Source: a virus
Reading direction: 5' to 3' (one strand)
DNA: 64,000 bases
Virus record (IMG/VR): IMGVR_UViG_3300009168_000006
Coordinates: 1 to 64,000 of that record
A model generated the notes under the pieces. It did no database searches, was not told where the DNA came from, and was given only the letters and a program-made list of their open reading frames with translations. Positions 17,753 to 27,384 of the stretch are shown here, one piece after another (positions within the stretch are counted from its first letter, which is position 1; the number at the start of each line of letters is the position of its first letter). A program made the translations under genes and the position numbers.

Positions 17753-18765
17753 TGCCTCGCGCCCCCCGCGCCATCCCGCCCCCGAACGGGGCCGTGCCCG
17801 CCGCCCGGCGGGGCACCTTCCTCGCGGACGATCCGCGCCGGGCAGAGACGGCCACGGCGGTGGCGGACGAACCCGATCCCACGACGGGAGCGATGGCCGC
17901 GAGCAACCCGGTGCTGACCGAACCGGCCGAACCCGAGAGCGCCGCGTCTAGCGGGCTAGACGGGCAACCGCTGGTCGGCTCCACCGGGGGCGTGGTCGGT
18001 GCGGTGGGGCGTCCCGAGATGCTCCCCGACACCATCGAGGCGGTCGGCCCCAACGGGGAGTTGATCACCCTCAAGCGGGACGAGCACGGGCAGTACGTCA
18101 CGATCAACACCAACATCCCCCCGCCCCCCATCTCGGCCGAGGTGGACCACCCCATCCTCCAGCAGCTTCGGAGCCGGACGAGCAAGCCCAAGGGCCTCGT
18201 CCAGCGGGCGCCCGCCTACAACCACCGGATGCTCTGGTACATGAAGCTGGACGGGGAGATCGTCCCCGGCCAGGGCGACCCGGGGAACCGGGCCTACTAC
18301 GAGGACAAGGGGTACGTCGTCCTGCGCGACGACGAGGAGAAGATGTGGCTGCGCGGCGACCCGGGGCGGGGCATCCCCCCGATCCGGCGGATGGTCATCG
18401 CGGAGCAGCGGCGGCGGGCGCAGTTGATCACCGTCATCCGCTCCATCGCCAAGCGCAACCCCTCGGTGGAGATGACCGGCGACCTGTCGATCACCCCGAC
18501 CGAGGAACTGGAGGAGATGCTGACCGAACTGCGCGGCGCGCAGGGGGTCAACTTCCGGCTCCTGGAGGCGCGCCAGCGGGGCATCAACAACCAGGACGAG
18601 AAGGACGATCAGGTGCTCAGCGGCCTGGAGGTGGGGATCGGCCACGACCTCTACCGGAAGATGGCCCGCAGCCGGGAGCAGTCGCGCATCGGGGGGCTGA
18701 ACCGTCAGCCCTCGGAGGGCGCACTTGAGATGTCCACCAGCGGGCAGATGATGCCCGGGGAGTAA
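17752..18765 (+). CDS. Virion protein downstream of capsid (337 aa)
   Basis: The ATG overlaps the capsid stop. The N-terminal 110 residues are Pro/Ala-rich and disordered and contain the palindromic site at 17946 (read SSGLDG). A compact middle reads HPILQQLRSRTSKPKG and YNHRMLWYMKLDGEIVPGQGDPGNR, followed by a helical C-terminus. Possibly a capsid decoration or head-completion protein; no family recognised. Confidence 0.75.
   Translation: MPRAPRAIPPPNGAVPAARRGTFLADDPRRAETATAVADEPDPTTGAMAASNPVLTEPAEPESAASSGLDGQPLVGSTGGVVGAVGRPEMLPDTIEAVGPNGELITLKRDEHGQYVTINTNIPPPPISAEVDHPILQQLRSRTSKPKGLVQRAPAYNHRMLWYMKLDGEIVPGQGDPGNRAYYEDKGYVVLRDDEEKMWLRGDPGRGIPPIRRMVIAEQRRRAQLITVIRSIAKRNPSVEMTGDLSITPTEELEEMLTELRGAQGVNFRLLEARQRGINNQDEKDDQVLSGLEVGIGHDLYRKMARSREQSRIGGLNRQPSEGALEMSTSGQMMPGE
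17946..17961 (+). promoter_or_regulatory. Dispersed palindromic site, copy 6 (intragenic)
   Basis: GTCTAGCGGGCTAGAC with 7-bp arms, read as SSGLDG in a disordered linker. An identical copy lies at 36533. Confidence 0.7.
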
Positions 18766-18770
18766 CGAGC

Positions 18771-19295
18771 ATGGACACCTGGGGCTACTACAACCGCACC
18801 GACAAGGGCGCGGACGGCGAGGACACCGAGTCCGAAATCCTGGCCCAGGCCGACCCGATCAACAAGGCGCGGGCCGAGCGCAAGGGCTTCAAGTTCCTGC
18901 GCTACGCCACGCCCCCGGGCGTGACCCCGGCCCTCGTCCCCTGCAACGTGGGCGTCAGCGCGGGCGAGCAAATCTTCGGCTTCCTCCCCGAGGAGCGCGA
19001 AGACCTGGACGCCTCCGAGATCGTCAAGCAGGCCGCCGAGGTGGCCCTCCGCAAGATGACCGGCACCTGGACCGAGGCCGAGGCCCAGGCCGAGGAGGTC
19101 GCCCACGCCGAGGGGCGCTACATGCCCGAGGAGACGGAGTTCGCCATCGTGCAGGGCAACCCGCTCGCCGGGTACGAGGCGCTCTCCGCGGACGGCGCGG
19201 GCACGGCGGCGGTCATGCCCCCGGCGACCACGTCCACGGGCGCGGGCACCACCGGCACCGGCACCGAGGCCCCGGCGCCGCCGCCCGCACCGTAA
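18771..19295 (+). CDS. Hypothetical virion protein (174 aa)
   Basis: Begins MDTWGYYNRTDKGADGED, has a small globular part (GFKFLRYATPPGVTPALVPC), a Glu/Ala-rich helix and a Pro/Ala-rich end. The stop overlaps the next start (TAATG). Structural by context only. Confidence 0.7.
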   Translation: MDTWGYYNRTDKGADGEDTESEILAQADPINKARAERKGFKFLRYATPPGVTPALVPCNVGVSAGEQIFGFLPEEREDLDASEIVKQAAEVALRKMTGTWTEAEAQAEEVAHAEGRYMPEETEFAIVQGNPLAGYEALSADGAGTAAVMPPATTSTGAGTTGTGTEAPAPPPAP

Positions 19296-20008
19296 TGCCC
19301 GACCCCGGCGAACTCAACCCGTCCGCCTGGAAGGACGTGAACGAGGCGCTGGAGGCCCAGATCGGTCCGCCCCCCGATCCGGTGCAGGACGGCCCCCCGC
19401 CGGGGGCCGCCCCGCACGGCACCTCCGGCCCGAAGCTGATCCAGGGCAAGGGCTACGACACGGTCGGCATGGACGAGACGACCGAGCCGTACACCGCGCC
19501 CAAGCTGGAAGACAACGGCGTCCGCTACCAGATGGTGACGGCGCGGGACGCGGCCCAGCTTGCGGCCGAGGAGCGGCTGAAGAAGCTGCAAGCCGAGGTC
19601 GAGCAGCGCAACCGGGACATCGCCGCCCAGGCCCACCCCGCCTTCACCCGGGACGGCTCCCTCGCCGGGGAGTACGCGCCGCTGGGCGGGGAGGCCACCA
19701 CCCCCGACACGGTGGACGCCATCTGGTGGCTGGGCCTGCCCAAGGCGCAGGCCATCTGGGAACTCGGTTTGAACAACGAGGAGGAGTACGCCCGCGTCCA
19801 CCGGGACGTCGAGGCGGTCGCCTACCAGGTCGAGAACCGGCGACGGCAGATGATGCAGAACGGCCTGGAGCCGGACTTCGTACCGATGGTCATCAAGCGC
19901 CGGAAGCGCAGGGTAAACTCGGCCCTGTTCCACGGGGGGAAGGTCACCCGCATCAAGCCGATGACCGACCCGAACAAGTACCCCAAACCGAAGCGTCTAC
20001 CCGACTAG
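19295..20008 (+). CDS. Hypothetical virion protein (237 aa)
   Basis: Start ATG in TAATG overlap. It contains the helical segment RLKKLQAEVEQRNRDIAAQ and a conserved-looking AIWWLGLPKAQAIWELGLNN block, then a basic end (KRRKRRV). The stop TAG is part of the palindromic site at 19995. Perhaps a head-tail joining component; not recognised. Confidence 0.7.
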   Translation: MPDPGELNPSAWKDVNEALEAQIGPPPDPVQDGPPPGAAPHGTSGPKLIQGKGYDTVGMDETTEPYTAPKLEDNGVRYQMVTARDAAQLAAEERLKKLQAEVEQRNRDIAAQAHPAFTRDGSLAGEYAPLGGEATTPDTVDAIWWLGLPKAQAIWELGLNNEEEYARVHRDVEAVAYQVENRRRQMMQNGLEPDFVPMVIKRRKRRVNSALFHGGKVTRIKPMTDPNKYPKPKRLPD

Positions 20009-20010
20009 AC
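19995..20010 (-). promoter_or_regulatory. Dispersed palindromic site, copy 7
   Basis: GTCTACCCGACTAGAC on the top strand, i.e. the consensus on the bottom strand. It is one of few copies oriented against transcription. It supplies the upstream stop codon and precedes the first tail-fibre gene by 12 bp. Confidence 0.65.
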
Positions 20011-20021
20011 AAGGGGGGAGC

Positions 20022-23021
20022 ATGGCCCGCAGCCTCTTTCGGGACACCATTTGCCTGAGGGGGCCAGCGGGCCTGATCCCCCTGGCCGGTGCCCAGGTCT
20101 GGTTCTACGAGCCGAACGGCGCGGGCGTCCCCGGTCCGCCCATCGCCTACCCCCTCTACCCGGACGCCCACTCCACCGACCACCTCCCCGTCCCCTACGT
20201 GACGGGGGCGCTTGGCGAGTTGGAGGTGTGGGCCGATCTGCCCCACCGGACGCAGATCGTGGCCGTGAAGCCGGGCTACGCCCAGGTCAGCGAGACCATC
20301 GACCTGGAGTACCCGCCCGAACTGACGGCCACCACCGACGACATCGCCAGCGCCATCCTGGTACACGAGGCGAAGGACGACCCCCACGACCAGTACCTGA
20401 CCCAGGACGAGGGTGACCTCCGCTACCTCTCGATCACCTACACGCCCGACCTCTCCAACTACTACACCAAGGCCGAGTCGGACACCGCCTTCCTCGACCA
20501 GAGCGAGGGCGACCTCCGCTACGAGCAACTCTCCCGGAAGGGGGCGGCCAACGGGTACGTCCCCCTCGACGCGGGGGCGCTGATCCCCAACGCCTACCTC
20601 CCGCCCCTGGCGATCACGAACACCTTCGTGGTCGTCAGTCAGGCCGAGATGCTGGCCCTAGACGCCCAGGTCGGGGACGTGTGCGTCCGGCTGGACACCA
20701 CCGAGAACTACATCCTCGCCGTCGAACCGGCCACCGTCCTGGGCAACTGGACGAAGCTGGCCGCCTCCACGGTGTCGGGCAACACCACGGTCGTCCGGCG
20801 CGAGGAGTTCGCCCCCGCGGCGGCGGCCACCACCGTGACCCTGGTTGCGGTGCCCACCACCATCCTGTCGTGCTCCCGCAACGGCGTGGAGCAGTCGGCC
20901 GCGGCCGGGCACTTCTCCGTCGCCGGGGTGACCCTCACCTTCACCGACGCCTTCGTGGCCGGGGAGCGGGTGAGCGTGGTCTACGAGGTGGGCAGCAGCG
21001 CCCCGGCCCCGATCAACGGCTACACCAAGGCCGAGTCGGACGCCCGCTACCTCCCCCTGATCGGGGGCACGATCACCGGGGACTTGATCCGGGACGGGGC
21101 CGACCTGACCGACCGCACCATCCAATTCCGCACGGCCGGGGCGCTCCGCTGGCGGCTGGGGATCATCGACACCCAGGCCGAGGGGATACCCGACACCGGG
21201 GGCGACTTCAAGCTTCAGTATTACTGGAGCGACGGCGCCCCCCACGACTTGCTCACCCTCGACCGCGACGTGGGCGGGGTGGAGTGGAACCTCGCCAACG
21301 GGGCGATGACGTACCGCCCCGGGGGCGTGGGGACGAGCATCGCCCGGGTCTTCGTGGGGGCCAACCCGTACACCCGCTTCAACCTCAAGGCGGACGGCAC
21401 GATGGAGTGGGGGACGGGGACGGCCATCCCCGACGTGACCCTCTACCGCCAGGGCGGCCCCGCCGGGCTGGCCCTGACCGGCGACTTCCGCCCCAACACC
21501 ACCAACACCTACGACCTGGGCCTGTCGGCCGCCCGCTGGAAGAAGCTGTGGGCGACGGACGCCGACTTCACCAACGCCCCCACCGTGGGAGGCTCCCCGC
21601 TGCCCTACCTCCCCCTCGCCGGGGGCACGCTGACCGGGGCGCTCATCATGAGCGGGGCGGGCGTTGGGGTGAGCCACGCCGCGGGCAGCCCCGCCTTCGC
21701 CGCGGGCGTCACCGGGGACACCTTTACCCGCACCCAACTCAGCGCCGGGGGCGTCTTCTCGTTCGGGCCGGGGAACGCCGCCCTCGACACCACCCTCCAG
21801 CGGACGAGCGCGGGGGCGCTCAAGCTGGACAACTTCCTGGGGGTACGGGCGACACCGGGGGCGTGGCGCACCGATCTGGCCGCGATCCAGTACGGCACCA
21901 CCGCGGCCGTCATGTGCGATACCGGCGGCGGGATCGCCAACTATCTGCTCTCCAACGTCATGTGGGGGGCCACCCGCAAGGCGATTGTGACCGGCACCGG
22001 GGCCATCCTCCAGTTCGACGGCACCAGCGGGATGCTCTTTCTGGCCGCGCCCTCGGTCGCCGCCGGGGCCGATCAGACCTTCACCACCCGCTTCACGCTC
22101 ACCCCGGCGGGCAACGTGGGGGTGGGAGTCACACCGGGGGCCTGGGGGTCGGCGTTCAAGGCCGTTCAGGTGGCCGGGGGCGCGGCCCTGTGGGGAAACG
22201 ACGGCGCCTCTGGGATGTGGCTCACGTCCAACTCCATCTTCAACGGCACCAACCGCGTCGCCTACCAGGGCGGCGTCGTCGGGATGGAGATGACCCTCGG
22301 CAGCAGCGGGATGACCGTCTTGCAGTATCCGGCGGTAACTGTCGGGGCCACCCAAACACCGACCAGCCGGATGAACCTCGGCACCAACGGCGACTTCCTT
22401 ATCTACCCGGACAGCGTTTCGCAGGGATTCAAGGCCGCGACGAACGGGGCGACGATGGGCTGCATCAACCCCTCCGCGGTGGGCAACCTGTTCATCCAGA
22501 CCGGGATCGGCGGGGGGTACGCCGGGAGCGTCTACTTCAACGCGGCCGGGGGCATGGTCGCCTCGCAGGCCGATGGGGGGAACAACCTCGGCGGGGCGAG
22601 CAATCGGTGGGGGCAGATTTACTCCGTCGTCGCCACCATCAGTACCAGCCACGTCTCGCTCAAGCAGGACTTCGCCCCGCTCGATCCGGCGGCCTGCGTC
22701 CAAGCCGTGCTGGACACCGACTGGCTGTCCTTTGAGTACAAGCCCAAGCCGTGGGTCGAGCCGGACATCCAGGCGGACGACCCGGAGCGGGACGCCAAAG
22801 TGGCCTCGTACCGTGACCTGTACGCGCAGGAGGTCATCGACTCGAAACCCGGCCGCCAGCAGAAGGGGTACGTCCTGGGGTCTGACGAGTACACGACCGC
22901 TGACCTGTTCGGGCAGGCCGACCGCTACAGCGCCAGCACCCACGCCGACCTGGCGGTGGTCGCCTGTGCGCTTCAAGAGGTGCTGCACCGTCTGGCGGTG
23001 GTCGAGGGGAAGGTGTCCTGA
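20022..23021 (+). CDS. Tail fibre 1 with C-terminal S74-type chaperone
   Basis: 999 aa. The N-terminal 100 residues form a beta-rich head-binding-like domain. Fibre shaft repeats follow: DDPHDQYLTQDEGDLRYL, DLSNYYTKAESDTAF and TKAESDARYLPLIGGTITG, the short motifs typical of phage fibres. The shaft continues with many GG-TLTG beta segments. Residues 880-999 form an S74-type intramolecular chaperone, starting near STSHVSLKQDFAPLDP with Ser and Lys in the expected Ser-Lys dyad region, and ending in a coiled coil. In S74 proteins the chaperone trimerises the fibre and then cuts itself off. This is the first of three related tandem genes. Confidence 0.85.
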   Translation: MARSLFRDTICLRGPAGLIPLAGAQVWFYEPNGAGVPGPPIAYPLYPDAHSTDHLPVPYVTGALGELEVWADLPHRTQIVAVKPGYAQVSETIDLEYPPELTATTDDIASAILVHEAKDDPHDQYLTQDEGDLRYLSITYTPDLSNYYTKAESDTAFLDQSEGDLRYEQLSRKGAANGYVPLDAGALIPNAYLPPLAITNTFVVVSQAEMLALDAQVGDVCVRLDTTENYILAVEPATVLGNWTKLAASTVSGNTTVVRREEFAPAAAATTVTLVAVPTTILSCSRNGVEQSAAAGHFSVAGVTLTFTDAFVAGERVSVVYEVGSSAPAPINGYTKAESDARYLPLIGGTITGDLIRDGADLTDRTIQFRTAGALRWRLGIIDTQAEGIPDTGGDFKLQYYWSDGAPHDLLTLDRDVGGVEWNLANGAMTYRPGGVGTSIARVFVGANPYTRFNLKADGTMEWGTGTAIPDVTLYRQGGPAGLALTGDFRPNTTNTYDLGLSAARWKKLWATDADFTNAPTVGGSPLPYLPLAGGTLTGALIMSGAGVGVSHAAGSPAFAAGVTGDTFTRTQLSAGGVFSFGPGNAALDTTLQRTSAGALKLDNFLGVRATPGAWRTDLAAIQYGTTAAVMCDTGGGIANYLLSNVMWGATRKAIVTGTGAILQFDGTSGMLFLAAPSVAAGADQTFTTRFTLTPAGNVGVGVTPGAWGSAFKAVQVAGGAALWGNDGASGMWLTSNSIFNGTNRVAYQGGVVGMEMTLGSSGMTVLQYPAVTVGATQTPTSRMNLGTNGDFLIYPDSVSQGFKAATNGATMGCINPSAVGNLFIQTGIGGGYAGSVYFNAAGGMVASQADGGNNLGGASNRWGQIYSVVATISTSHVSLKQDFAPLDPAACVQAVLDTDWLSFEYKPKPWVEPDIQADDPERDAKVASYRDLYAQEVIDSKPGRQQKGYVLGSDEYTTADLFGQADRYSASTHADLAVVACALQEVLHRLAVVEGKVS

Positions 23022-24634
23022 TGGCTCGCCAGGTACTGACCTACCCCGACATCCCCCCGGTGCTGACCCAGGCGGTGGCGGACGGGCGCTACGAGCCGCT
23101 CGACAGCGCCTACACCAAGGCCGAGAGCGATGCGAAGTATCTGACCCAGGCGCTGGGGGACGCCCGCTACTTGCAGCCCGCCACAGCCGCGGCCACCTAC
23201 CTGCCGCTGACGGGGGGCACGCTGACCGGGGCGCTGCGGCTGAACGCGGGGATGAACTTCGCGGGGGACACCACGCTCACCCGGACTGGTGCGGGGTCAC
23301 TGAACCTTGACCGGCTCCTGCGACTCTCCGGGGCGGGCGAGGGGAGCCTCGTCATCAACTCCCCGGCGGGGAACTGGACGACTCTGAAGTTCCAGAAGGA
23401 CGCGGTGGACAAGTTCTGGTGGGGGTTAGCCCCCGACAGCTTGTCGTTCGTCATGTGGCGGGAACCGGGAACGAAGAACACGGCGCAGTGGGGGAGTAAC
23501 GGCACCCTCACCCTGACCCCGGATGTGGGATCACGCGCCATCGACATGTCTGGTGACCTCTGGATCGGAAGCGCATCTCGGGCAGGGCAGTTCCTCCTCC
23601 GTGATTGGTCAAACAACCTGCGTTGGGGGTTAGGGCAGATTGCGGCCAGCCCGAACAACGATTTCTACCTGTGGGATTTCCCGGCGAGTAAGGGGCGGCT
23701 CCACATCGGCACCACCGGCACCCTCACCCTGGAGCCGGATGCGGGTGCCCCGGCGATTGAGTACGGGCGAACCGGCCAGGTCTGGCAGACCGACTACCGC
23801 AGCATCCAGTTGGGGATGGGCGGGTCGCTCTACGCCCACATGGGCTACCCCCAGGTGGGCATCGCGGCCAACATCTACTACCCGTCCGCCGGGGGCACCC
23901 GGTACGTCGCCAACGGCTACGGGGCCACGCTCCTCGTCGGCCAGGACGGCTGCCTGTACTTCGACGTGGCCCCCAACGGGACGGCCGGGGCGACCGCCAC
24001 CACCAGCCAGCGCATGAAGGTGGATGGGGCCAGCCTCATCTGGAACCACGCCGGGGGGCCGTCGCTGATCTGCGGGGCCGGGGCGGCGAACCAGAACGTC
24101 CGGGTGGGGTCGGGTGCGGGCAACTCCCGCCTGGAAGCCTACGGCACCGGCCTCGTCCCCTTCGCGGACGGCTTCATGTTCCTGGGCGAAGGGGCCTACC
24201 GCTGGTCAACGGTGTACGCCACCTCGCCCACGATCAGCACCAGCCACGTCAGCCAGAAGCACGGTTTCGCCCGCCTTGATCCCACCGCCTGCGTCGAGGC
24301 GGTTCTGGAGACGGACTGGCTCAGCTTCACCTACAACGACCCCGCCCCGCCCACCCCCATCCCGGCCCCCGAGGACGAGAGCGAGGAGGCCAAGGCGCAG
24401 CGGGAGCAGATGAACGCCAATATGCAGGCGTCCTACGAGGCCACCGTGGAGGAGACGGCCGCGTCCCGCCAGCAGAAGGGCTACGTCCTGGGCAGCGAGG
24501 AGTACCACACCGCCGACCTGTTCGGGATGGCCGACCGCTACAGCGCCTCGACCCACGCCGACCTGGCCGTGGTCGCCTGCGCCCTCCAGCACTGCCTGCT
24601 GGAGATCGCGGAACTGAAGGCGAGGCTGGTCTGA
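23021..24634 (+). CDS. Tail fibre 2 with C-terminal S74-type chaperone
   Basis: 537 aa, ATG overlapping the previous stop. It shares YTKAESDAKYLTQALGDARY and LPLTGGTLTGALRL with fibre 1, has a beta-rich middle, and ends with STSHVSQKHGFARLDP and a chaperone-like tail (QQKGYVLGSEEYHTADLFGM). It lacks the N-terminal domain of fibre 1, so it may attach through fibre 1 or be an alternative receptor-binding tip. Confidence 0.85.
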   Translation: MARQVLTYPDIPPVLTQAVADGRYEPLDSAYTKAESDAKYLTQALGDARYLQPATAAATYLPLTGGTLTGALRLNAGMNFAGDTTLTRTGAGSLNLDRLLRLSGAGEGSLVINSPAGNWTTLKFQKDAVDKFWWGLAPDSLSFVMWREPGTKNTAQWGSNGTLTLTPDVGSRAIDMSGDLWIGSASRAGQFLLRDWSNNLRWGLGQIAASPNNDFYLWDFPASKGRLHIGTTGTLTLEPDAGAPAIEYGRTGQVWQTDYRSIQLGMGGSLYAHMGYPQVGIAANIYYPSAGGTRYVANGYGATLLVGQDGCLYFDVAPNGTAGATATTSQRMKVDGASLIWNHAGGPSLICGAGAANQNVRVGSGAGNSRLEAYGTGLVPFADGFMFLGEGAYRWSTVYATSPTISTSHVSQKHGFARLDPTACVEAVLETDWLSFTYNDPAPPTPIPAPEDESEEAKAQREQMNANMQASYEATVEETAASRQQKGYVLGSEEYHTADLFGMADRYSASTHADLAVVACALQHCLLEIAELKARLV

Positions 24635-26112
24635 TGCCCCGCCAGATCGTCCCCGTCTCGGACGTGGCGGCCATCCTGCTCACCCAGGACGAGGGAGACC
24701 TCCGCTACCTGCCGATCAGCTACACCCCGCCCCCTACCGACCTGTCCAACTATTGGACGAAGGCGCAGGCCGATGGGCGGTACGAACCCATCGACACGAT
24801 GTACACGAAGGGGGAGTCGGACGCCCGGTACTACACCCAGGCGCAGTCGGACGCCCGCTTCCAGCCGGTGGGCAGCTACTCCCTCACCAGCCACAACCAC
24901 GACGCCGCCTACGTGAATGCCACCGGGGACACCATGACCGGGGCGCTGATCCTCACCCCGACCAACCCGAACTACGCGCTCGACGTGACCGGGAACGTCA
25001 TGATCAAAACCGGGTACGGCATCCACTTCGCTAACCCGGCGCAGACCCTCAGCCACGGTTGGGCGACCGACGCGAGCAACCTGTTCAAGCACCTCGTCAA
25101 CGGCGCCGCGACCGGTACCTACCTCGCCACCGGGGGCGACCTCTACGTCAAGGGCGCCGTCAACATCGTGCCGGGGGCCGAGAACCTCTCCGGGGAGTGG
25201 CTCTACAACAACGGCGGCGCCCGCTCCGGGTTCTGCGGGCTGGAGGGGGACTACACCACCTGGCGGGTTTACGGGAACATCGGGACGCCGGGTAACCGCC
25301 TCTCCATCAACCTCAGCACCGGCTACGTCTTGATCCCCGGCGGGCTGGGCGTCAGCGGGGACATTACGACTACCGGCGCCTATGTGGGGAACGGCAGCGT
25401 GCTGACCCTCAACGCCACCGGCAACATCCAACTGAACCCTGCGGGCACCTACATCCACCCGCCCAGCAACAACACCATCAACCTGGGGCACCCCGGGCTG
25501 AACTGGGTCTACGTGTGGACGTACAACGTGAACAGCCCCGGGGGCGCCCAACTCGGGATCAACGGCGGGTTCCACCTGATCCTCACCGCGTCCAACGGGG
25601 GCTGGATTTACCACCGCTCGACCGGGCACACCTTCTTCGACGGGAGCCAGGGCGCCGTCGTGGCCCCCGAGATCGACAACAAGCTGATCCTCGGGGGGAC
25701 GGGCAACCGCTGGGTCTACGTGGCGGCCGTGCAGGGGTCGATCAACACCAGCGCCGCCATCTACAAGAAGAACTTCACCCCCCTCGATCCGGTGGCCTGC
25801 ACCCAGGCCGTGCTGGAGACGGACTGGCTCAGCTTCGACTACCTCCCGCCGCCGCCCCCCGAGCCGGAGGAGGGGGAGACGCCGCAGGAGCGGATCGCCA
25901 CGCTGGGCGAGTACACCAAGGCGCAGGAGAAGGACGCCTTCATCCGGCGCCAGAACGGCTACGTCCTGGGGCACCCCACCCACAAGACCCACAACCTCTT
26001 CGGGCTGGCCGACCGGGAGCACGCCAGCCCGTCCGCCGACCTCGGTATCCTGGCCTGCGCGCTACAGGCCGCGCTCAAGCGCATCGCCGCCCTCGAAGGA
26101 GTCACGCCATGA
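24634..26112 (+). CDS. Tail fibre 3 with C-terminal S74-type chaperone
   Basis: 492 aa, again ATG/stop overlap. It carries LTQDEGDLRYLPISYTPP, SNYWTKAQADGRYEPI and FQPVGSYSLTSHNHDAAYV repeats, a beta-rich centre, and an end with NTSAAIYKKNFTPLDP and GYVLGHPTHKTHNLFGLADR. The chaperone start is more divergent than in the two paralogues. Three tandem fibre paralogues suggest duplication and receptor diversification. Confidence 0.85.
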   Translation: MPRQIVPVSDVAAILLTQDEGDLRYLPISYTPPPTDLSNYWTKAQADGRYEPIDTMYTKGESDARYYTQAQSDARFQPVGSYSLTSHNHDAAYVNATGDTMTGALILTPTNPNYALDVTGNVMIKTGYGIHFANPAQTLSHGWATDASNLFKHLVNGAATGTYLATGGDLYVKGAVNIVPGAENLSGEWLYNNGGARSGFCGLEGDYTTWRVYGNIGTPGNRLSINLSTGYVLIPGGLGVSGDITTTGAYVGNGSVLTLNATGNIQLNPAGTYIHPPSNNTINLGHPGLNWVYVWTYNVNSPGGAQLGINGGFHLILTASNGGWIYHRSTGHTFFDGSQGAVVAPEIDNKLILGGTGNRWVYVAAVQGSINTSAAIYKKNFTPLDPVACTQAVLETDWLSFDYLPPPPPEPEEGETPQERIATLGEYTKAQEKDAFIRRQNGYVLGHPTHKTHNLFGLADREHASPSADLGILACALQAALKRIAALEGVTP

Positions 26113-26408
26113 CCGAACGGCCGCCGACCACGCACGACGAGGAGGCCGCGTCTAGCCAGCTAGACGCCCTCCAGCGGGAGCCGGAGAAGCTGGTCATCCC
26201 CGCGCAGGCGGTGATGTGGCTGCTGATGAAGGCGTTCCAGTCTCCCGAGGGGGACGCCTGGATGCGGGGGTTCGTCACCGCCCATGGGGAACCGTCCTGG
26301 ATCGTGAACAACCGGTGGGGGATCAGGGCGGGGGCGGCCGAGATCGTCCAGGCCGAGCGCCTCAACGGAACCCCCGGCATCCCCGGCACCAACGGGGTAG
26401 CGGGGTAG
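26109..26408 (+). CDS. Hypothetical protein after tail fibres (99 aa)
   Basis: ATG overlaps the fibre stop (ATGA). The N-terminus reads AASSQLDAL from the palindromic site at 26150. The core is AVMWLLMKAFQSPEGDAWM and PSWIVNNRWGIRAGAAEIVQ; the C-terminus is glycine-rich. Function unknown. Confidence 0.7.
   Translation: MTERPPTTHDEEAASSQLDALQREPEKLVIPAQAVMWLLMKAFQSPEGDAWMRGFVTAHGEPSWIVNNRWGIRAGAAEIVQAERLNGTPGIPGTNGVAG
26150..26165 (+). promoter_or_regulatory. Dispersed palindromic site, copy 8 (intragenic)
   Basis: GTCTAGCCAGCTAGAC, read as SSQLDA near the start of a 99-aa gene. Confidence 0.65.
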
Positions 26409-26412
26409 CGCC

Positions 26413-27384
26413 GTGCCGATCATCCTGACGCCGGTCGCACCCCCGCCGGTCGTCGGCCTCTCCTCGCTGGGCGCGAGCGTGGGGATGTACCGGCGGCGTA
26501 TCGCGGAGGAGACGGGGAACTTCGTCGCCTCCGTGGTGGCGACCGCCTCGACCACCTTCCTCCAGGACCGGCGCTACCCGGTGCGGAGCAGCCTCGACCA
26601 GAGCGACCTCTACGCCGGGAAGTGGCTGCTGCGCCCCCGGGCGGCGAGTGAGGACGACCGGGTGCGCGTCGTCCAGGAGCGGGGCTACTCCCCCTCGACG
26701 GGAGAGTTGCGGCCGGACAGCCCGTGGGTCAACGTGCCGGTGACCGGCGAGCCGTACGAGTTGCACGGCGTGATCGAGCCGTGGGGGCAGATGCTCGACC
26801 TGATCAACGAGGCGCTCAAGCGGTGCATGCTCGTTGACCACCTGGTGCTGCCCCTCGCCCCGGACACCAACACCATCGACCTCACCCCCTACGCGCCGTG
26901 GCTCCTCGACCGGCGCTGGGTGCGGGGCGCCGCCTTCGTGGACCCCACCCAGTTCAACGACCCCTCCGAGGTGGACATGAGCCAGCCCACCTTCCGGGGA
27001 TTCGTGGAGCAGCACGGGCGGTCGATGCTGCTGCGCTGGCAGAACATCCCGTGGCAGGCCCAGCAAGTCTTGGTCGTCCGCTGCATCCGGCGCAGCTTCG
27101 ACTACTGCCGGGAGAACGACCAGGGTGTATTCGGGGAACGCTCTGGTGTGGTGGCTGAGGACAACGAGAGTCTCGCTGCTGAGGATTGGGTGGCGGCCGC
27201 CGCGATGGTGGACTTTTGGAATGAGTTCGGGGACGTGGTGGCGGCGGGGAACCGGCAGGAGTCGGAGGCGAACCAGGGGAAGTGGGCGCAGGTCTTCACC
27301 AGCCTGACCCAGCAATACTTCAGCCTGCCGCCGTACACCCTCCTGGCCCCGATCAAGGCGGGCTGGGGGGCGGGCTGGTACTGA
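26413..27384 (+). CDS. Connector/adaptor-type structural protein (323 aa)
   Basis: GTG start 4 nt after the previous stop. A middle helical block (QMLDLINEALKRCMLVDHLVLPL) sits between beta-rich parts, and an acidic C-terminal helical block reads AAEDWVAAAAMVDFWNEFGD. The plan resembles head-tail adaptor or connector proteins, and the size and place between fibres and a large beta protein fit a tail-stump component. Inference only. Its stop overlaps the next ATG. Confidence 0.7.
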   Translation: MPIILTPVAPPPVVGLSSLGASVGMYRRRIAEETGNFVASVVATASTTFLQDRRYPVRSSLDQSDLYAGKWLLRPRAASEDDRVRVVQERGYSPSTGELRPDSPWVNVPVTGEPYELHGVIEPWGQMLDLINEALKRCMLVDHLVLPLAPDTNTIDLTPYAPWLLDRRWVRGAAFVDPTQFNDPSEVDMSQPTFRGFVEQHGRSMLLRWQNIPWQAQQVLVVRCIRRSFDYCRENDQGVFGERSGVVAEDNESLAAEDWVAAAAMVDFWNEFGDVVAAGNRQESEANQGKWAQVFTSLTQQYFSLPPYTLLAPIKAGWGAGWY

